A stretch of 64,000 bases of DNA from Saxibacter everestensis. Its GTDB lineage: Bacteria > Actinomycetota > Actinomycetes > Actinomycetales > Brevibacteriaceae. Every line of letters starts with the position of its first letter. Within the stretch, counting starts at the first letter, position 1. Both the position numbers and the translations under genes were made by a program. The notes beneath the pieces were generated by a model. It had not been told where the DNA came from, made no database searches, and saw nothing but the letters and a program-made list of their open reading frames with translations. Below, one piece after another: positions 35,500 to 44,718 of the stretch. Location: assembly GCF_025787225.1 (NCBI RefSeq), contig NZ_CP090958.1, forward strand, positions 62,001 to 126,000. The letters are read 5' to 3'.

Positions 35500-37193
35500 T
35501 GAGCGACAAGAAACGCCCGACCGGTCGGGTGCTGGCGATCGATAACCTCGAAGTCACCTTTGCGACCGATGCCGGAGCGGTCAAGGCCGTGGATGACGTC
35601 ACGCTTTCGGTCGATGCCGGCGAGGTGCTGGCGATCGTGGGGGAGTCGGGCTCCGGGAAGACGGTCACCGCGAAAACCATCCTCGGGCTGTTGCCGGAGA
35701 CGGCGACCAGCCGGGGAGCGGTTGTGATCGGCAAGAACGACGTCATCTCGGTTTCGGCGAAGCGCCTGCGTGAGCTGCGGGGCCGGGATGTTGCGATGGT
35801 CTTCCAGGAGCCGTCGACGGCGCTGAATCCGGTCTTCACGGTCGGTTGGCAGATCGCCGAAGGCCTGAGAGCGCACGATCCGAAGCTGAGCAAGAAGGCG
35901 GCCAAGGCGCGCGCCGTCGAGGCGCTGAAGAAGGTTGGCATTCCGGATGCCGATGAGCGGGTCAACTACTATCCGCATCAACTCTCCGGCGGACAGAAGC
36001 AGCGCGTCGTGATCGCGATGGCGCTGGCGCTCGACGCCGGGTTGATCGTTGCGGACGAGCCGACAACGGCGCTGGACGTCACCGTTCAGGCGGAGATCCT
36101 TGCGCTGCTGCGGGACTGCCGCGACAATTTCGGCACCTCGATCGTGCTGATTACCCACAATATGGGCGTCGTGGCCGACCTCGCCGACCGGGTAGCCGTG
36201 ATGTATCAGGGCAAGCTGGTCGAGGAGGCCACGGCCGTCGAGCTCTTCGCCAATCCCAGAGAGCAGTACACCAAGAATCTGCTCTCGGCAGTTCCGCACC
36301 TCGGTCGTAATTCGGCGTCGGGCACCATGTCCGCCGACGCCTTGCAGGCGCAGACCACGAAGCCCGTAGTGGTCGAGGCGAAGGGCCTGGTGATCGAATT
36401 CCCGGGACGGCTCGGCAAGAAGGCGTTTCGGGCAGTCAAGGGCGTCGACTTCGCCATCCACGAGGGTGAGGTGCTTGGGCTGGTCGGTGAATCAGGTTCC
36501 GGCAAGACAACGATCGGTCGTGCCATTGCCGGTCTGAACAAGATCAGCGAGGGAAGCCTCAAGGTATTTGGTCAGGAGATGCTTGGCTTCAAGGAACGCA
36601 CCTTTAAGCCGAAGCGCGAGCAGATCGGTTTCGTTTTCCAGGACCCGGCGGCATCGTTCAACCCACACCTGACGATCGCGGAGTGCGTTGCCGAACCCCT
36701 GGCCGTGCACCGTGCCGACCAGGGCAACAAGGCGAACCGCGCCCGGGTGGAGCAACTGTTGGAGGCGGTGCAGCTGCCCCGCAGCTATGCCGACCGCTTC
36801 CCGCACGAGCTCTCCGGCGGGCAGCGGCAGCGGGCCTCGCTGGCGCGGGCCCTGGCGCTGGACCCCAAACTGCTGGTCGCCGACGAGCCGACCAGCGCGC
36901 TGGACGTGTCGGTGCAGGCCCGGGTGCTTGAGCTGTTCAAGGAGCTGCAGACCGAATTTGGCTTCGCATGCTTGTTCATCAGTCACGACCTGGCCGTGGT
37001 CGACATGCTGGCGCACCGGATCGGCGTGCTGTTCCATGGCGAGCTTGTCGAGCAGGGACCTGGGTCCCAGGTGCTGAACGACCCGCGCAACGATTACACC
37101 CGCCGGCTGATCGCCTCGCTGCCGGTGCCCGACCCGCAGGCGCAAGCCGAACGGCGTGAGGCGCATCGGGCGTTGCTCGGCACAGTCAGCTAG
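35499..37193 (+). CDS. Fused DppD-DppF peptide ABC ATPase
   Basis: 564 aa, two complete ATPases in one chain. Half one: GESGSGKTVT near residue 47 (Walker A), LSGGQKQRV near 164, ADEPTTALD near 187. Half two: GESGSGKTTIG near 330, LSGGQRQRAS near 440 and ADEPTSALD near 463. Each half ends with the oligopeptide-transporter C-terminal stretch (REQYTKNLLSAVPHL, RNDYTRRLIASLPVPDP). Powers import through the preceding permeases. Duplication-fusion of the two usually separate subunits is common in actinomycetes. Confidence 0.95.
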   Translation: MSDKKRPTGRVLAIDNLEVTFATDAGAVKAVDDVTLSVDAGEVLAIVGESGSGKTVTAKTILGLLPETATSRGAVVIGKNDVISVSAKRLRELRGRDVAMVFQEPSTALNPVFTVGWQIAEGLRAHDPKLSKKAAKARAVEALKKVGIPDADERVNYYPHQLSGGQKQRVVIAMALALDAGLIVADEPTTALDVTVQAEILALLRDCRDNFGTSIVLITHNMGVVADLADRVAVMYQGKLVEEATAVELFANPREQYTKNLLSAVPHLGRNSASGTMSADALQAQTTKPVVVEAKGLVIEFPGRLGKKAFRAVKGVDFAIHEGEVLGLVGESGSGKTTIGRAIAGLNKISEGSLKVFGQEMLGFKERTFKPKREQIGFVFQDPAASFNPHLTIAECVAEPLAVHRADQGNKANRARVEQLLEAVQLPRSYADRFPHELSGGQRQRASLARALALDPKLLVADEPTSALDVSVQARVLELFKELQTEFGFACLFISHDLAVVDMLAHRIGVLFHGELVEQGPGSQVLNDPRNDYTRRLIASLPVPDPQAQAERREAHRALLGTVS

Positions 37194-37210
37194 CGTCGCC
37201 GTCGCAGTCG

Positions 37211-37262
<52 letters not shown>

Positions 37263-37323
37263 AAGACTTTGCGCTGAGCGAGCCGGCGATCTCGGCGCTT
37301 GCTGCCTGCGGAACAATGGGGTG

Positions 37324-38706
37324 ATGAGCAACAGGCATGTGGTGATTGCGGGCGCCGGCCTGGCCGGCGTGCAGGTGGCGGACACGCTCCGGGCCGAAGG
37401 TTTCCCGGGCCGGATCACGTTGGTGTCCGCCGAAAGTGTGCAGCCCTACGAGCGCCCTCCGCTGTCGAAGGGTTTCCTCGACCCGGCAAACGATGTCGCA
37501 CACGTGGTACCACTGCGTCCCGCCGCGTTCTATCCGGAAAACGAGGTCGAGCTGCTACTTGGCGTCCGCGTGGTCGGCATCGATCGCGAGCGACAGAAGG
37601 TGCGCCTGGAGGCGGTAGCGCAGGGGGATGCCGTCCCGGCCGCCACACACGAGGATGCCGTCCCGACCGCCACGCACGAGGATGCCGGCCGGACAGATGT
37701 TGACGCCGGAGACGTCCCGTCTGAGCTGAGCTACACCGATCTGGTTCTGGCTACCGGCGCGCGCAACCGGCCGCTGCCGATCAAGGGCGGCGAGCTGGAT
37801 GGCGTTCTGGAACTGCGGGAGTTGGGCCATGCCCAAGACCTGCGCCGCAGTTTGAAGGATGCGGGCAACGTCGTGGTCGTCGGCGGCGGCTTTATCGGTC
37901 TGGAGTTCGCCAGCGCAGCCGCGCTCTGGGGCGCTCACGCCACGGTTCTGGAGTTTGCCGAGCGGCCGATGGCGAGGGTGCTCAGCCCGGCGATGTCTGA
38001 ATACTTTGCCGGGGAGCATGCAAGGCGCGGCGTCCGGTTGCAGCTGGGCGAGGCTGCGGCAGAGATTCTCGCCGAAGACCCAAGCGCCAGTCCAACCACA
38101 ATCGCCGGTACCACCGACCGACGACGAGTCAAGGGTGTGCGGGGCAGCAGCGGTCAGGTGTATCCGGCCGATCTGGTCCTGATTGCCGCGGGCGTCGTGC
38201 CGAACGAGGAACTTGCGGTCGAGGCGGGACTGGCCACTGCCAATGGAATCTCGGTGGACGCTACGCTGCAGACCTCGGATCCGCACATCTGGGCGATCGG
38301 GGATTGCGTTAGCTTTCCGAGCAGGCACACCGGTACGATTCTGCGGCTCGAGTCCGAGCAGAATGCCACCGACCAGGGCAGGTACCTCGGTAAACGGTTG
38401 CTCGGGCGCACGGACGAGGAGTACTCAGACCTGCCGTGGTTCTGGACGCATCAGGGTGACCTGAAGCTCTATATCGCGGGTGTCACGCTACCCGGTGACG
38501 AAACTCTCATCCGCGGGGATCTGGAGGCCGGAAGATTCTCGGTGTTCAGCTTTCGATCGGGCATACTGTCCGCGGTGGAGTCGGTGAGCCAGCCGAGCGA
38601 TCATGTAGCGGCCAGGCGCACCCTTGGCGCAGGACGCGGGGTCACTCCCGGGCAGGTCGCCGATCCGGGATTCGACTTCAAAGCGTTCTCCAAGGGCAAG
38701 GCGTGA
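37324..38706 (+). CDS. FAD-dependent ferredoxin/rubredoxin reductase-like oxidoreductase
   Basis: 460 aa from ATG 37324. FAD site VIAGAGLAGVQVADTLR near residue 6, NAD site VVVVGGGFIGLEFASAA near 182, and IWAIGDCVSFPS near 322 (second FAD contact) followed by the reductase C-terminal domain. Transfers electrons from NAD(P)H to a ferredoxin or rubredoxin partner, none of which is encoded nearby. A 27-bp in-frame duplication (37627-37653, 37654-37680) adds a DAVPAATHE repeat between the two Rossmann domains. Confidence 0.88.
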   Translation: MSNRHVVIAGAGLAGVQVADTLRAEGFPGRITLVSAESVQPYERPPLSKGFLDPANDVAHVVPLRPAAFYPENEVELLLGVRVVGIDRERQKVRLEAVAQGDAVPAATHEDAVPTATHEDAGRTDVDAGDVPSELSYTDLVLATGARNRPLPIKGGELDGVLELRELGHAQDLRRSLKDAGNVVVVGGGFIGLEFASAAALWGAHATVLEFAERPMARVLSPAMSEYFAGEHARRGVRLQLGEAAAEILAEDPSASPTTIAGTTDRRRVKGVRGSSGQVYPADLVLIAAGVVPNEELAVEAGLATANGISVDATLQTSDPHIWAIGDCVSFPSRHTGTILRLESEQNATDQGRYLGKRLLGRTDEEYSDLPWFWTHQGDLKLYIAGVTLPGDETLIRGDLEAGRFSVFSFRSGILSAVESVSQPSDHVAARRTLGAGRGVTPGQVADPGFDFKAFSKGKA

Positions 38707-38889
38707 TGCCTGGCACCGGCTCGGCCACCGACTCGATTCGGGTAGCAGCGACCGACTCGATTCATGTTCCGGCCACCGGCAGCCAACCGGATTGATTCTG
38801 AACGGACATGTTTCTCCATTACAATCGGGTAGGTTTGAGAGGGCTCCCACGAAGAGCCCATGTCCGAACGGGTAGGGGTCCTTACACAT

Positions 38890-39738
38890 ATGAGCTTGGC
38901 CGATTACGCGGCGCAGCACCAGCTACGGCGAGTGGGTGCGCGCCCGACATTCCCTGCCTACATCCGTCAGGTCTGGGCCCGGCGAGCATTCATCTATTCG
39001 CTGGCTCGATTCAGGATTCAGGGCGACAACGAACGCAACCGGCTCGGTATGGCCTGGGTTGTGCTGAAACCACTGCTCAGCGCCGTGGTCTACGGCGTGG
39101 TCTTCGGGCTGCTGCAGGCGGGTAACCGGCCGGAGAACTTCGTCCAGTACCTGGTTGTCGGCGTGATGATGTTCGAGTTCTTCAATCATTCGATGGGTCA
39201 AGGGTCGAAATCGATCACCAAGAATACGGCGTTGGTGCAGAGCCTCGCCTTCCCGCGGATGGTGTTGCCGTTGGCCACCGCCGCGCAGCAGGCACTGAGC
39301 TTCGGACCAATGGTGCTGGTGATGCTGCTGATCAATATCGTGATGGGCTCGCCGATCCAGTTCGACTGGCTCCTGCTGATACCGGCATTCGCGCTCTACA
39401 TCTGCTTCAACACCGGTGTAACGCTGATCGCGGCCCGGCTCACCGTGCACTTCCGCGATCTGGACCAGCTGCTGCCGTTCATCTCAAGGATCTTTTTCTA
39501 CACGAGCGGCGTTTTCTTCGATCCGCAGAAGATACTCGTCGACTACCCAACCGCGCTGAAGGTGTACGACTTCCAGCCGCTGCACGAATTCATGACCATT
39601 GTTCGGGGACTGCTCGTGCCGGGGTACGACGTGCCGCCGATGTTCTGGATCTACGCGGCGTGCTGGTCGCTGATCCTGCTGGCGTTCGGCTCGATTTTCT
39701 TCTGGGAGGCTGAGGAACGCTATGGCCGAGACGACTAA
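38890..39738 (+). CDS. ABC-2 polysaccharide exporter permease (TagG/Wzm type)
   Basis: 282 aa starting MSLADYAAQHQLRRVGARPT, which matches the N-terminus usual in actinomycete TagG proteins. An ATG 30 bases earlier sits right after a GGGCTC/GAGCCC hairpin (38839-38857) and looks less likely. About six membrane helices. With the ATPase next to it, moves an undecaprenyl-linked glycan or teichoic-acid-like polymer across the membrane. Stop overlaps the ATPase start by 17 bases. Confidence 0.88.
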   Translation: MSLADYAAQHQLRRVGARPTFPAYIRQVWARRAFIYSLARFRIQGDNERNRLGMAWVVLKPLLSAVVYGVVFGLLQAGNRPENFVQYLVVGVMMFEFFNHSMGQGSKSITKNTALVQSLAFPRMVLPLATAAQQALSFGPMVLVMLLINIVMGSPIQFDWLLLIPAFALYICFNTGVTLIAARLTVHFRDLDQLLPFISRIFFYTSGVFFDPQKILVDYPTALKVYDFQPLHEFMTIVRGLLVPGYDVPPMFWIYAACWSLILLAFGSIFFWEAEERYGRDD

Positions 39739-40480
39739 CCACGAGGACGGTCGGCGTCCGGTCGTCGTCGTCGACAATCTCCACGTGGACTACAAGGTGA
39801 TGGCGACCGGCCGCAAGACCTTTGCCGGCGCGTACAAGCTCTTCGATCGCAGGGCGCGGGGGGTGCGCACCGTGAGCGCCCTCAAGGGAGTGTCGTTCAC
39901 CGCCTATGAGAACGAGAGCATCGGGATTATCGGATCGAACGGTTCCGGCAAGTCCACGCTGATGCGGGCGATCGTCGGCCTCACACCTGCGACCAAAGGT
40001 GCCGTGTACGCATCGTCGCGGCCAAACCTGCTCGGCGTCGGCGCCGCTCTGCTGAAGGAACTGTCCGGGGAGAAGAATGTAACGCTCGGCGGACTCGCCC
40101 TGGGGTTCAGCAAAAAAGAGGTCGAGGAGAAGTACGACGAGATTGTGAGCTTTTCCGGGCTCGGCGAGTTTATGGAGCTGCCGATGCGCACCTACTCCTC
40201 GGGCATGTCGGCCAGGCTGAAGTTCGCGATCGCAACCTCGAAGGAACACGAGATCCTGATCGTTGACGAGGCATTGTCGGTAGGAGACAAGGACTTCCAG
40301 AAGCGAAGCGAGGAGCGGATTCGCGGTATCCGGGAGAAGGCCGGAACTGTCTTCCTGGTGAGCCACTCGATGCGCTCGATCCGCGACACCTGTAACCGGG
40401 TGATCTGGATCAACAAGGGCGAACTTAAGATGGATGGCGACGCGAAAGACGTCATCGAAGCCTACGAACAGTCGAAGTAG
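39722..40480 (+). CDS. ABC-2 polysaccharide exporter ATPase (TagH/Wzt type)
   Basis: 252 aa. Walker A GSNGSGKSTLMRAI near residue 74, the family-typical YSSGMSARLKFAI signature near 158 and LIVDEALSVGDKDFQKRS near 179 (Walker B), then VSHSMRSIRDTCNRVIWINKGEL. No C-terminal glycan-recognition domain, so export is probably not tied to one capped polymer end. Partner of the permease upstream. Confidence 0.92.
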   Translation: MAETTNHEDGRRPVVVVDNLHVDYKVMATGRKTFAGAYKLFDRRARGVRTVSALKGVSFTAYENESIGIIGSNGSGKSTLMRAIVGLTPATKGAVYASSRPNLLGVGAALLKELSGEKNVTLGGLALGFSKKEVEEKYDEIVSFSGLGEFMELPMRTYSSGMSARLKFAIATSKEHEILIVDEALSVGDKDFQKRSEERIRGIREKAGTVFLVSHSMRSIRDTCNRVIWINKGELKMDGDAKDVIEAYEQSK

Positions 40481-40482
40481 CC

Positions 40483-41535
40483 ATGGCCGATCTGACTCCG
40501 CTCGGCGAGCATCCGGGTGTCACGTTCATCATGCCCGTGCTGAACGAGGGGCCGTACATCGAGGCCGCCGTCCGCACTATCCTCGCCCAGGAGTACCAGG
40601 GGCCAAAGGAAGTCATCCTTGCGCTCGGTCCCTCGACCGACAACACGAATGACGTGGTCGCGCGCCTGCAGGCCGAGGATGGCCGGCTGCACACTGTGGA
40701 CAACCCCCAGGGTGCGACCCCGATCGGCCTGAACCTGGCGATCGCCGCCTCGCAGTATCCGGTGGTGATCAGGGTCGACGCGCATTCCGAGCTCAGCCCG
40801 GACTACGCGGAGGTTGGAGTCGAGACGCTGCGCCGCACCGGAGCGGCAAATGTCGGTGGCCTGATGCTGGCCCGGGGCGAGACCCCGTTTCAGAGGGCGG
40901 TCGCCCGGGCGTACACCAGCAAGGTCGGCTTGGGTGGGGTCGCTTACCATACTGGCTCAGAGGAAGGCCCGGCCGAATCGGCGTACCTTGGTATCTTTCG
41001 GCGGGAAGCCCTGGTGAACGTCGGAATGTTCGACGAAACCCTGCGGCGCGGCCAGGATTGGGAATTGAACCTGCGGATTCGCGATTCTGGCGGACTGGTG
41101 TGGTTCAACCCGGCGCTTGAGGTGACGTACTGGCCGCGGGCGACCTGGTCGAAGGTTGCTCGTCAGTTCTACGCAACCGGCATCTGGCGGGGTGAGCTGA
41201 TTCGGAGGCACGGAGCAAAGAATGGCGTGCGATACTTCGCACCCCCGGCGCTGGTGATCGCCTCGGCCGTCAGCCTGCTTGAGCTGCTGCTGCAGCTTTC
41301 CGGGTCCAGGGGATCATGGCCGAAGCCGCTGCGCACAGTCGCAGCGCTGGTGCATGTTCCTTCGGTGACGTACGTCCTCGGACTGCTGGCGGTCGGGGTG
41401 ACCGCCAAGAAGGTGTCGTTGCGGGAACGGCTGGCATTCGTCGCCGTGCTGCCGACGATGCACCTCAGCTGGGGGCTTGGCTTTGTCGTAGGGGTTATCC
41501 GCGGCGCCGGAAAGACCGCCGACACCAGTCGCTGA
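40483..41535 (+). CDS. GT2 glycosyltransferase linked to exporter
   Basis: 350 aa. GT-A fold: FIMPVLNEGPYIEAAVRTIL near residue 13, DNPQGATPIGLN near 73, RVDAHSEL near 98 (D-x-D-like metal motif) and RRGQDWELNLRI near 189. One or two membrane helices near 255-275 and 300-335. Close in sequence to succinoglycan-type ExoA transferases. Starts two bases after the ATPase stop, so it is in the exporter operon and probably acts on the exported glycan. Confidence 0.88.
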   Translation: MADLTPLGEHPGVTFIMPVLNEGPYIEAAVRTILAQEYQGPKEVILALGPSTDNTNDVVARLQAEDGRLHTVDNPQGATPIGLNLAIAASQYPVVIRVDAHSELSPDYAEVGVETLRRTGAANVGGLMLARGETPFQRAVARAYTSKVGLGGVAYHTGSEEGPAESAYLGIFRREALVNVGMFDETLRRGQDWELNLRIRDSGGLVWFNPALEVTYWPRATWSKVARQFYATGIWRGELIRRHGAKNGVRYFAPPALVIASAVSLLELLLQLSGSRGSWPKPLRTVAALVHVPSVTYVLGLLAVGVTAKKVSLRERLAFVAVLPTMHLSWGLGFVVGVIRGAGKTADTSR

Positions 41536-41563
41536 CGAACGTCTCCAGCCAAGCTGGGTTCAG

Positions 41564-41651
41564 CTGGCCGGATTGTCCGGGCCGCCGGCCGGATGCCGGG
41601 CCGCTGGCCGGATTGTCCGGGCCCGCCGGCCGGATGCCGGATGCCGGGCCA
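41564..41651. repeat. 40-bp tandem duplication, GGCCGG-rich
   Basis: Unit 1 at 41564-41603 and unit 2 at 41604-41651, the latter with an 8-base internal insertion. Follows the GT2 stop. The rest of the gap to 41770 shows no gene. Confidence 0.8.
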
Positions 41652-41770
41652 CTGGGAGGTTTAGCAGTCGAAATTGGGGCAGAAGGCCTACCACTGGGGA
41701 ATTAACCCTCCCGCCGGAAACTAGCCCCCCGCCAAACGCAGATGCTGACCCGGAAACTCTCCCGCACAGC

Positions 41771-41810
41771 ACGACGCCCCACCGATCGCTCGGGATCGGT
41801 GGGGCGTCGT
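41771..41810 (-). terminator. Perfect 17-bp stem terminator of GlsB-like gene
   Basis: 41771-41787 pairs perfectly with 41794-41810 around a 6-base loop, 17 bases past the minus-strand stop. Confidence 0.85.
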
Positions 41811-41826
41811 GGTCGCAGAAAAGCGA

Positions 41827-42099
41827 TCAGGCGTTGGCCTTCTTGTTGCGGCCCTTGATGAAGCCCCAGATGCCGGCAACGACGAGTCCGCCGATGATTG
41901 CAAGAATCCAGGTCTTGATGTCGAAGAATGTGCCGAGGTCAGATCCGAAGATCAGCGAACCGAGCCAGCCACCGACGATCGCGCCGACGATGCCGAGGAT
42001 GATGCTGGTGATCCAGCCGCCACCGACCCGGCCCGGAAGAACTGCCTTGACAATGACGCCCACGATTAGGCCCAACACGATAAACCCTAGAAAACCCAT
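41827..42099 (-). CDS. GlsB/YeaQ/YmgE-family membrane protein
   Basis: 90 aa with three predicted helices. GFIVLGLIVGVIVKAVLPG, then GWITSIILGIVGAIVGGWLG and WILAIIGGLVVAGIWGF are the transglycosylase-associated family pattern. Small stress-linked inner-membrane protein of unknown mechanism; it has no transglycosylase activity itself. Monocistronic, with a GGAAA-type ribosome site upstream of ATG 42099. Confidence 0.9.
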   Translation of the reverse strand: MGFLGFIVLGLIVGVIVKAVLPGRVGGGWITSIILGIVGAIVGGWLGSLIFGSDLGTFFDIKTWILAIIGGLVVAGIWGFIKGRNKKANA

Positions 42100-42389
42100 G
42101 AGATTTCCTTTCTATTTGATGTGAATTACCTCGGACGACTGTACGCATTCCGGGAGCCGGACCGCAAACAAACGTCTCTTGACTCAGTTCATACCCAGCT
42201 TCCGGTGGGTTTAGCCAGCCATACCCCGGGAGAATTGTGTGTTGCGTCACTCAGGCGGTGATCTTCACCGGCAGGGCGTTTAGCAGTTCAACCGACGGGT
42301 AGGTTTAGAGTCGATTGCCGCCGCAGTGCGTCCATCGATCCGGCTGCCGCGGCGGCGGAACGACATCAGAGAAGAGGAAAGGACACAGC

Positions 42390-42833
42390 ATGAAAGCCTC
42401 AGACACTCTCAGCGCCAACCTCCAGCGGGTCCTGGTCGACCTTATTGACCTGCACGTTCAAGGCAAGCAGGCGCACTGGAACGTCATCGGTCACAACTTC
42501 CGTGACCTGCATCTGCAGCTCGACGAAATCATTGATGACGCCAGGCTCCTTTCGGACACGATTGCCGAGCGGATGCGGGCGTTGCACGCGGTGCCGGACG
42601 GACGCGCGGCCACGGTCGCGGAATCGTCTGACCTACCGGAGTTTCCGGCCGGCGAAGTCGATACATCCAAGACCGTCGACCTGATTACCGAGCGCCTGGA
42701 CGCGACAGCAGCGGCCGTACGGGATGTGCACGATGCCGTCGACGAAGAGGATCCGACCTCTGCCGACCTGCTCCACGAGGTGCTGAGCAAGATTGAGCAG
42801 TACAGCTGGATGGTTCGCTCGGAAAACCGCTGA
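42390..42833 (+). CDS. dps: Dps-type ferritin (DNA protection during starvation)
   Basis: 147 aa from ATG 42390 with AGAGGAAAGGA upstream. Intersubunit ferroxidase ligands line up: His29, His41, Asp56 and Glu60 in AHWNVIGHNFRDLHLQLDE and SDTIAERMRAL. Forms a 12-subunit cage that oxidises and stores iron with peroxide. The N-terminus is short, without a Lys/Arg DNA-binding arm, so direct DNA binding is less sure. The 290-base region upstream holds no other gene and is likely promoter and leader. Confidence 0.94.
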   Translation: MKASDTLSANLQRVLVDLIDLHVQGKQAHWNVIGHNFRDLHLQLDEIIDDARLLSDTIAERMRALHAVPDGRAATVAESSDLPEFPAGEVDTSKTVDLITERLDATAAAVRDVHDAVDEEDPTSADLLHEVLSKIEQYSWMVRSENR

Positions 42834-42883
42834 CCAAGTCGCGCCGGCCGAAGTGATGAGCCGCGAGGACGACGAGCCCGGCC

Positions 42884-42958
42884 GGCGAAACGGTCCGCTA
42901 TGTCGCTGAAACTGGTGCTTGTGAGTGCCGGCGCAACGAGAAAGTGGACCCTTTCGCC
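42884..42958. repeat. Palindromic repeat element, copy 1
   Basis: About 75 bp, imperfect palindrome: GCGAAACGGTCCGCT at the left pairs with AGTGGACCCTTTCGC at the right. About 79% identical by eye to 46076-46150 in the same orientation. Sits 73 bases before the GT2 start. Confidence 0.85.
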
Positions 42959-43030
42959 GCCCGCGGCCCCTAGCGTCCGGGGAGGGACGAAATTTGACTC
43001 TCGCAACCATGGCCGGCCAGGGATGGATGG

Positions 43031-43732
43031 ATGAAGAATCGCTTGCGTAATCTCGTTGTTGTGGTGCCAGTGCACAACGAAAGTAGCCTGCTGGCTCGTT
43101 GCCTCGACGGCCTCAGTGCTGCGGTCGCCAACGTGGCCGTCCCGGTGTCGGTCGTTGTCGTGCTCGATTCCTGCACCGACGATTCGCCGGGCATCGCGGA
43201 ACGGTTCGACGTAACCAGGGTGGTAGTCGACGCTCTCAACGTCGGGACGGCTCGCGCGGCTGGGTTCGAGCATGCACGGGCTCCTGACGGCGGCAATCCC
43301 GGGATCAACGACGCGACCTGGCTGGCGACCACCGACGCTGATTCACGTGTTCCGCCCGACTGGTTGCGCCGCCAGCTGAGCTACGCGGACTCAGGTTACG
43401 ACGCGGTGGCCGGCACTGTGCGCGTCGACGACTGGTCAGGCTACTCGAGCAATGTGCGGGACGGGTACGAACAGTCCTACGTCGAGCACGCCCGACACAT
43501 CCACGGCGCGAATATCGGCTTCAGCTCCACGCTGTATTCCCGGGTGGGTGGATTCCGCCCGCTCGTACATGACGAGGACGTCGATCTGGTCCATCGCTTC
43601 CTGTCTGCCGATGCCAGCGTCGCGTGGGCCGATGATCTGCCTGTCCTTACCTCGGGTCGAGTCAGGGGCCGGGCGCCAGCAGGGTTCGCAGACCACCTGC
43701 AGCGCCTCGCTCTCCAGGAGGCAAACAGATGA
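43031..43732 (+). CDS. GT2 glycosyltransferase of the four-gene cassette
   Basis: 233 aa, GT-A fold only: VVVVPVHNESSLLARCLDGLS near residue 8, VLDSCTDDSPGIA near 44, TTDADSRVPPDWLRRQL near 98 (D-x-D) and a GANIGFSSTLYSRVGGF acceptor-site segment near 153. No membrane helix, so it is a soluble enzyme. The next gene's ATG overlaps its stop by four bases. Same-order neighbours (acyl-CoA dehydrogenase, PIG-L, NodS-like) suggest it makes a small glycosylated or acylated metabolite. Confidence 0.86.
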   Translation: MKNRLRNLVVVVPVHNESSLLARCLDGLSAAVANVAVPVSVVVVLDSCTDDSPGIAERFDVTRVVVDALNVGTARAAGFEHARAPDGGNPGINDATWLATTDADSRVPPDWLRRQLSYADSGYDAVAGTVRVDDWSGYSSNVRDGYEQSYVEHARHIHGANIGFSSTLYSRVGGFRPLVHDEDVDLVHRFLSADASVAWADDLPVLTSGRVRGRAPAGFADHLQRLALQEANR

Positions 43733-44718
43733 GGGGCGCTGAGGTCGTGGGCGACCTGCGCCAGCGCATTTCAGCTGGGGAGCTCGAGCTGCCGCGGCCG
43801 GGGGAGGGCAGCACCCTGCAGCGATGGCGGGCGCTCGCCGAGTTGACCCGGAGCAATGTCGTCCTCGGCCGGCTGGCTGAGGGGCACGCGGATGCTGACG
43901 CGATCCTGCACGAACTGGGTGGCAGCCGCACCTGGACCGCGGCTGGCCGGGACCAGCTTTGGGGAGTATGGGCAGCTGAACCGCCGCGGCCCCGGTTGAG
44001 CGCGAGCCGGGCCGAATCCGGTGAATTGTGGCGGCTGGACGGGACCAAGCTCTGGTGTTCCGGAGCGCACCACTGCACGCACGCGCTGGTAACTGCATCG
44101 GTGGACGCCGATCCGGGCGCTAGCGGGAAACGACTTTTTGCCGTCGATCTGCGTCAGCCCGGCATCCGCGCAGTACCGGACTCTTGGCACGCGGTAGGCA
44201 TGGCGGCGAGTGATTCGGGCGCTGTAGAGTTCAGCGACGCCGTTGCTGAGCCGGTCGGCGTTCCGGGCGGCTACGTCAACCGTCCAGGCTTCTGGCAGGG
44301 CGGAATCGGAGTCGCGGCATGCTGGTACGGCGGTGCCACCGGCGTGGCTGACACGCTCTTCGACCAGGCCGGTAGGCGCGACGACGACCTCACCCGGGCG
44401 CATCTCGGCGCCGTCCAGGTCAGCCTCGGCGCTGCCTGGGCAGTGCTCGAACAAGCAGCGACCGCGATTGACGAAGATCCGAAAGACGAACGTGGCACCG
44501 GGAAGATCCGGGCGTTCACAGCACGCGCGACTGCCGAATCCAGTGCTGCGACGGTGATAGACCACGTTGGCCGAGCGCTGGGTGCTGGACCGCTCTGCTC
44601 CGACCCGGCGCACGCCGGCAGGGTAGCGGACCTCGGGGTATACATCCGGCAAAGCCATGCTGAACGGGACCTGGCCGAACTGGGCTCGCTGCTCGTGGAA
44701 GGGGGCTCGCCATGGTGA
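43729..44718 (+). CDS. Acyl-CoA-dehydrogenase-like protein (short form)
   Basis: 329 aa, shorter than the 380-residue family norm. WRLDGTKLWCSGAHHCTHALV near residue 102 is the middle beta-domain with the flavin-contacting G-x-K-x-W/F-x-S-G motif; the C-terminal helical domain begins near 195 (GIGVAACWYGGATGVADTL). The usual catalytic Glu cannot be placed by eye. It may act on an acyl chain or a glycosylated substrate rather than in beta-oxidation. Coupled by overlap to both neighbours. Confidence 0.8.
   Translation: MRGAEVVGDLRQRISAGELELPRPGEGSTLQRWRALAELTRSNVVLGRLAEGHADADAILHELGGSRTWTAAGRDQLWGVWAAEPPRPRLSASRAESGELWRLDGTKLWCSGAHHCTHALVTASVDADPGASGKRLFAVDLRQPGIRAVPDSWHAVGMAASDSGAVEFSDAVAEPVGVPGGYVNRPGFWQGGIGVAACWYGGATGVADTLFDQAGRRDDDLTRAHLGAVQVSLGAAWAVLEQAATAIDEDPKDERGTGKIRAFTARATAESSAATVIDHVGRALGAGPLCSDPAHAGRVADLGVYIRQSHAERDLAELGSLLVEGGSPW

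Noticed and set aside
34833-36461. 542-codon minus-strand frame across the importer ATPase and permease
   Set aside because: Antisense shadow of two strongly supported genes; His/Arg-rich, with no family motifs.
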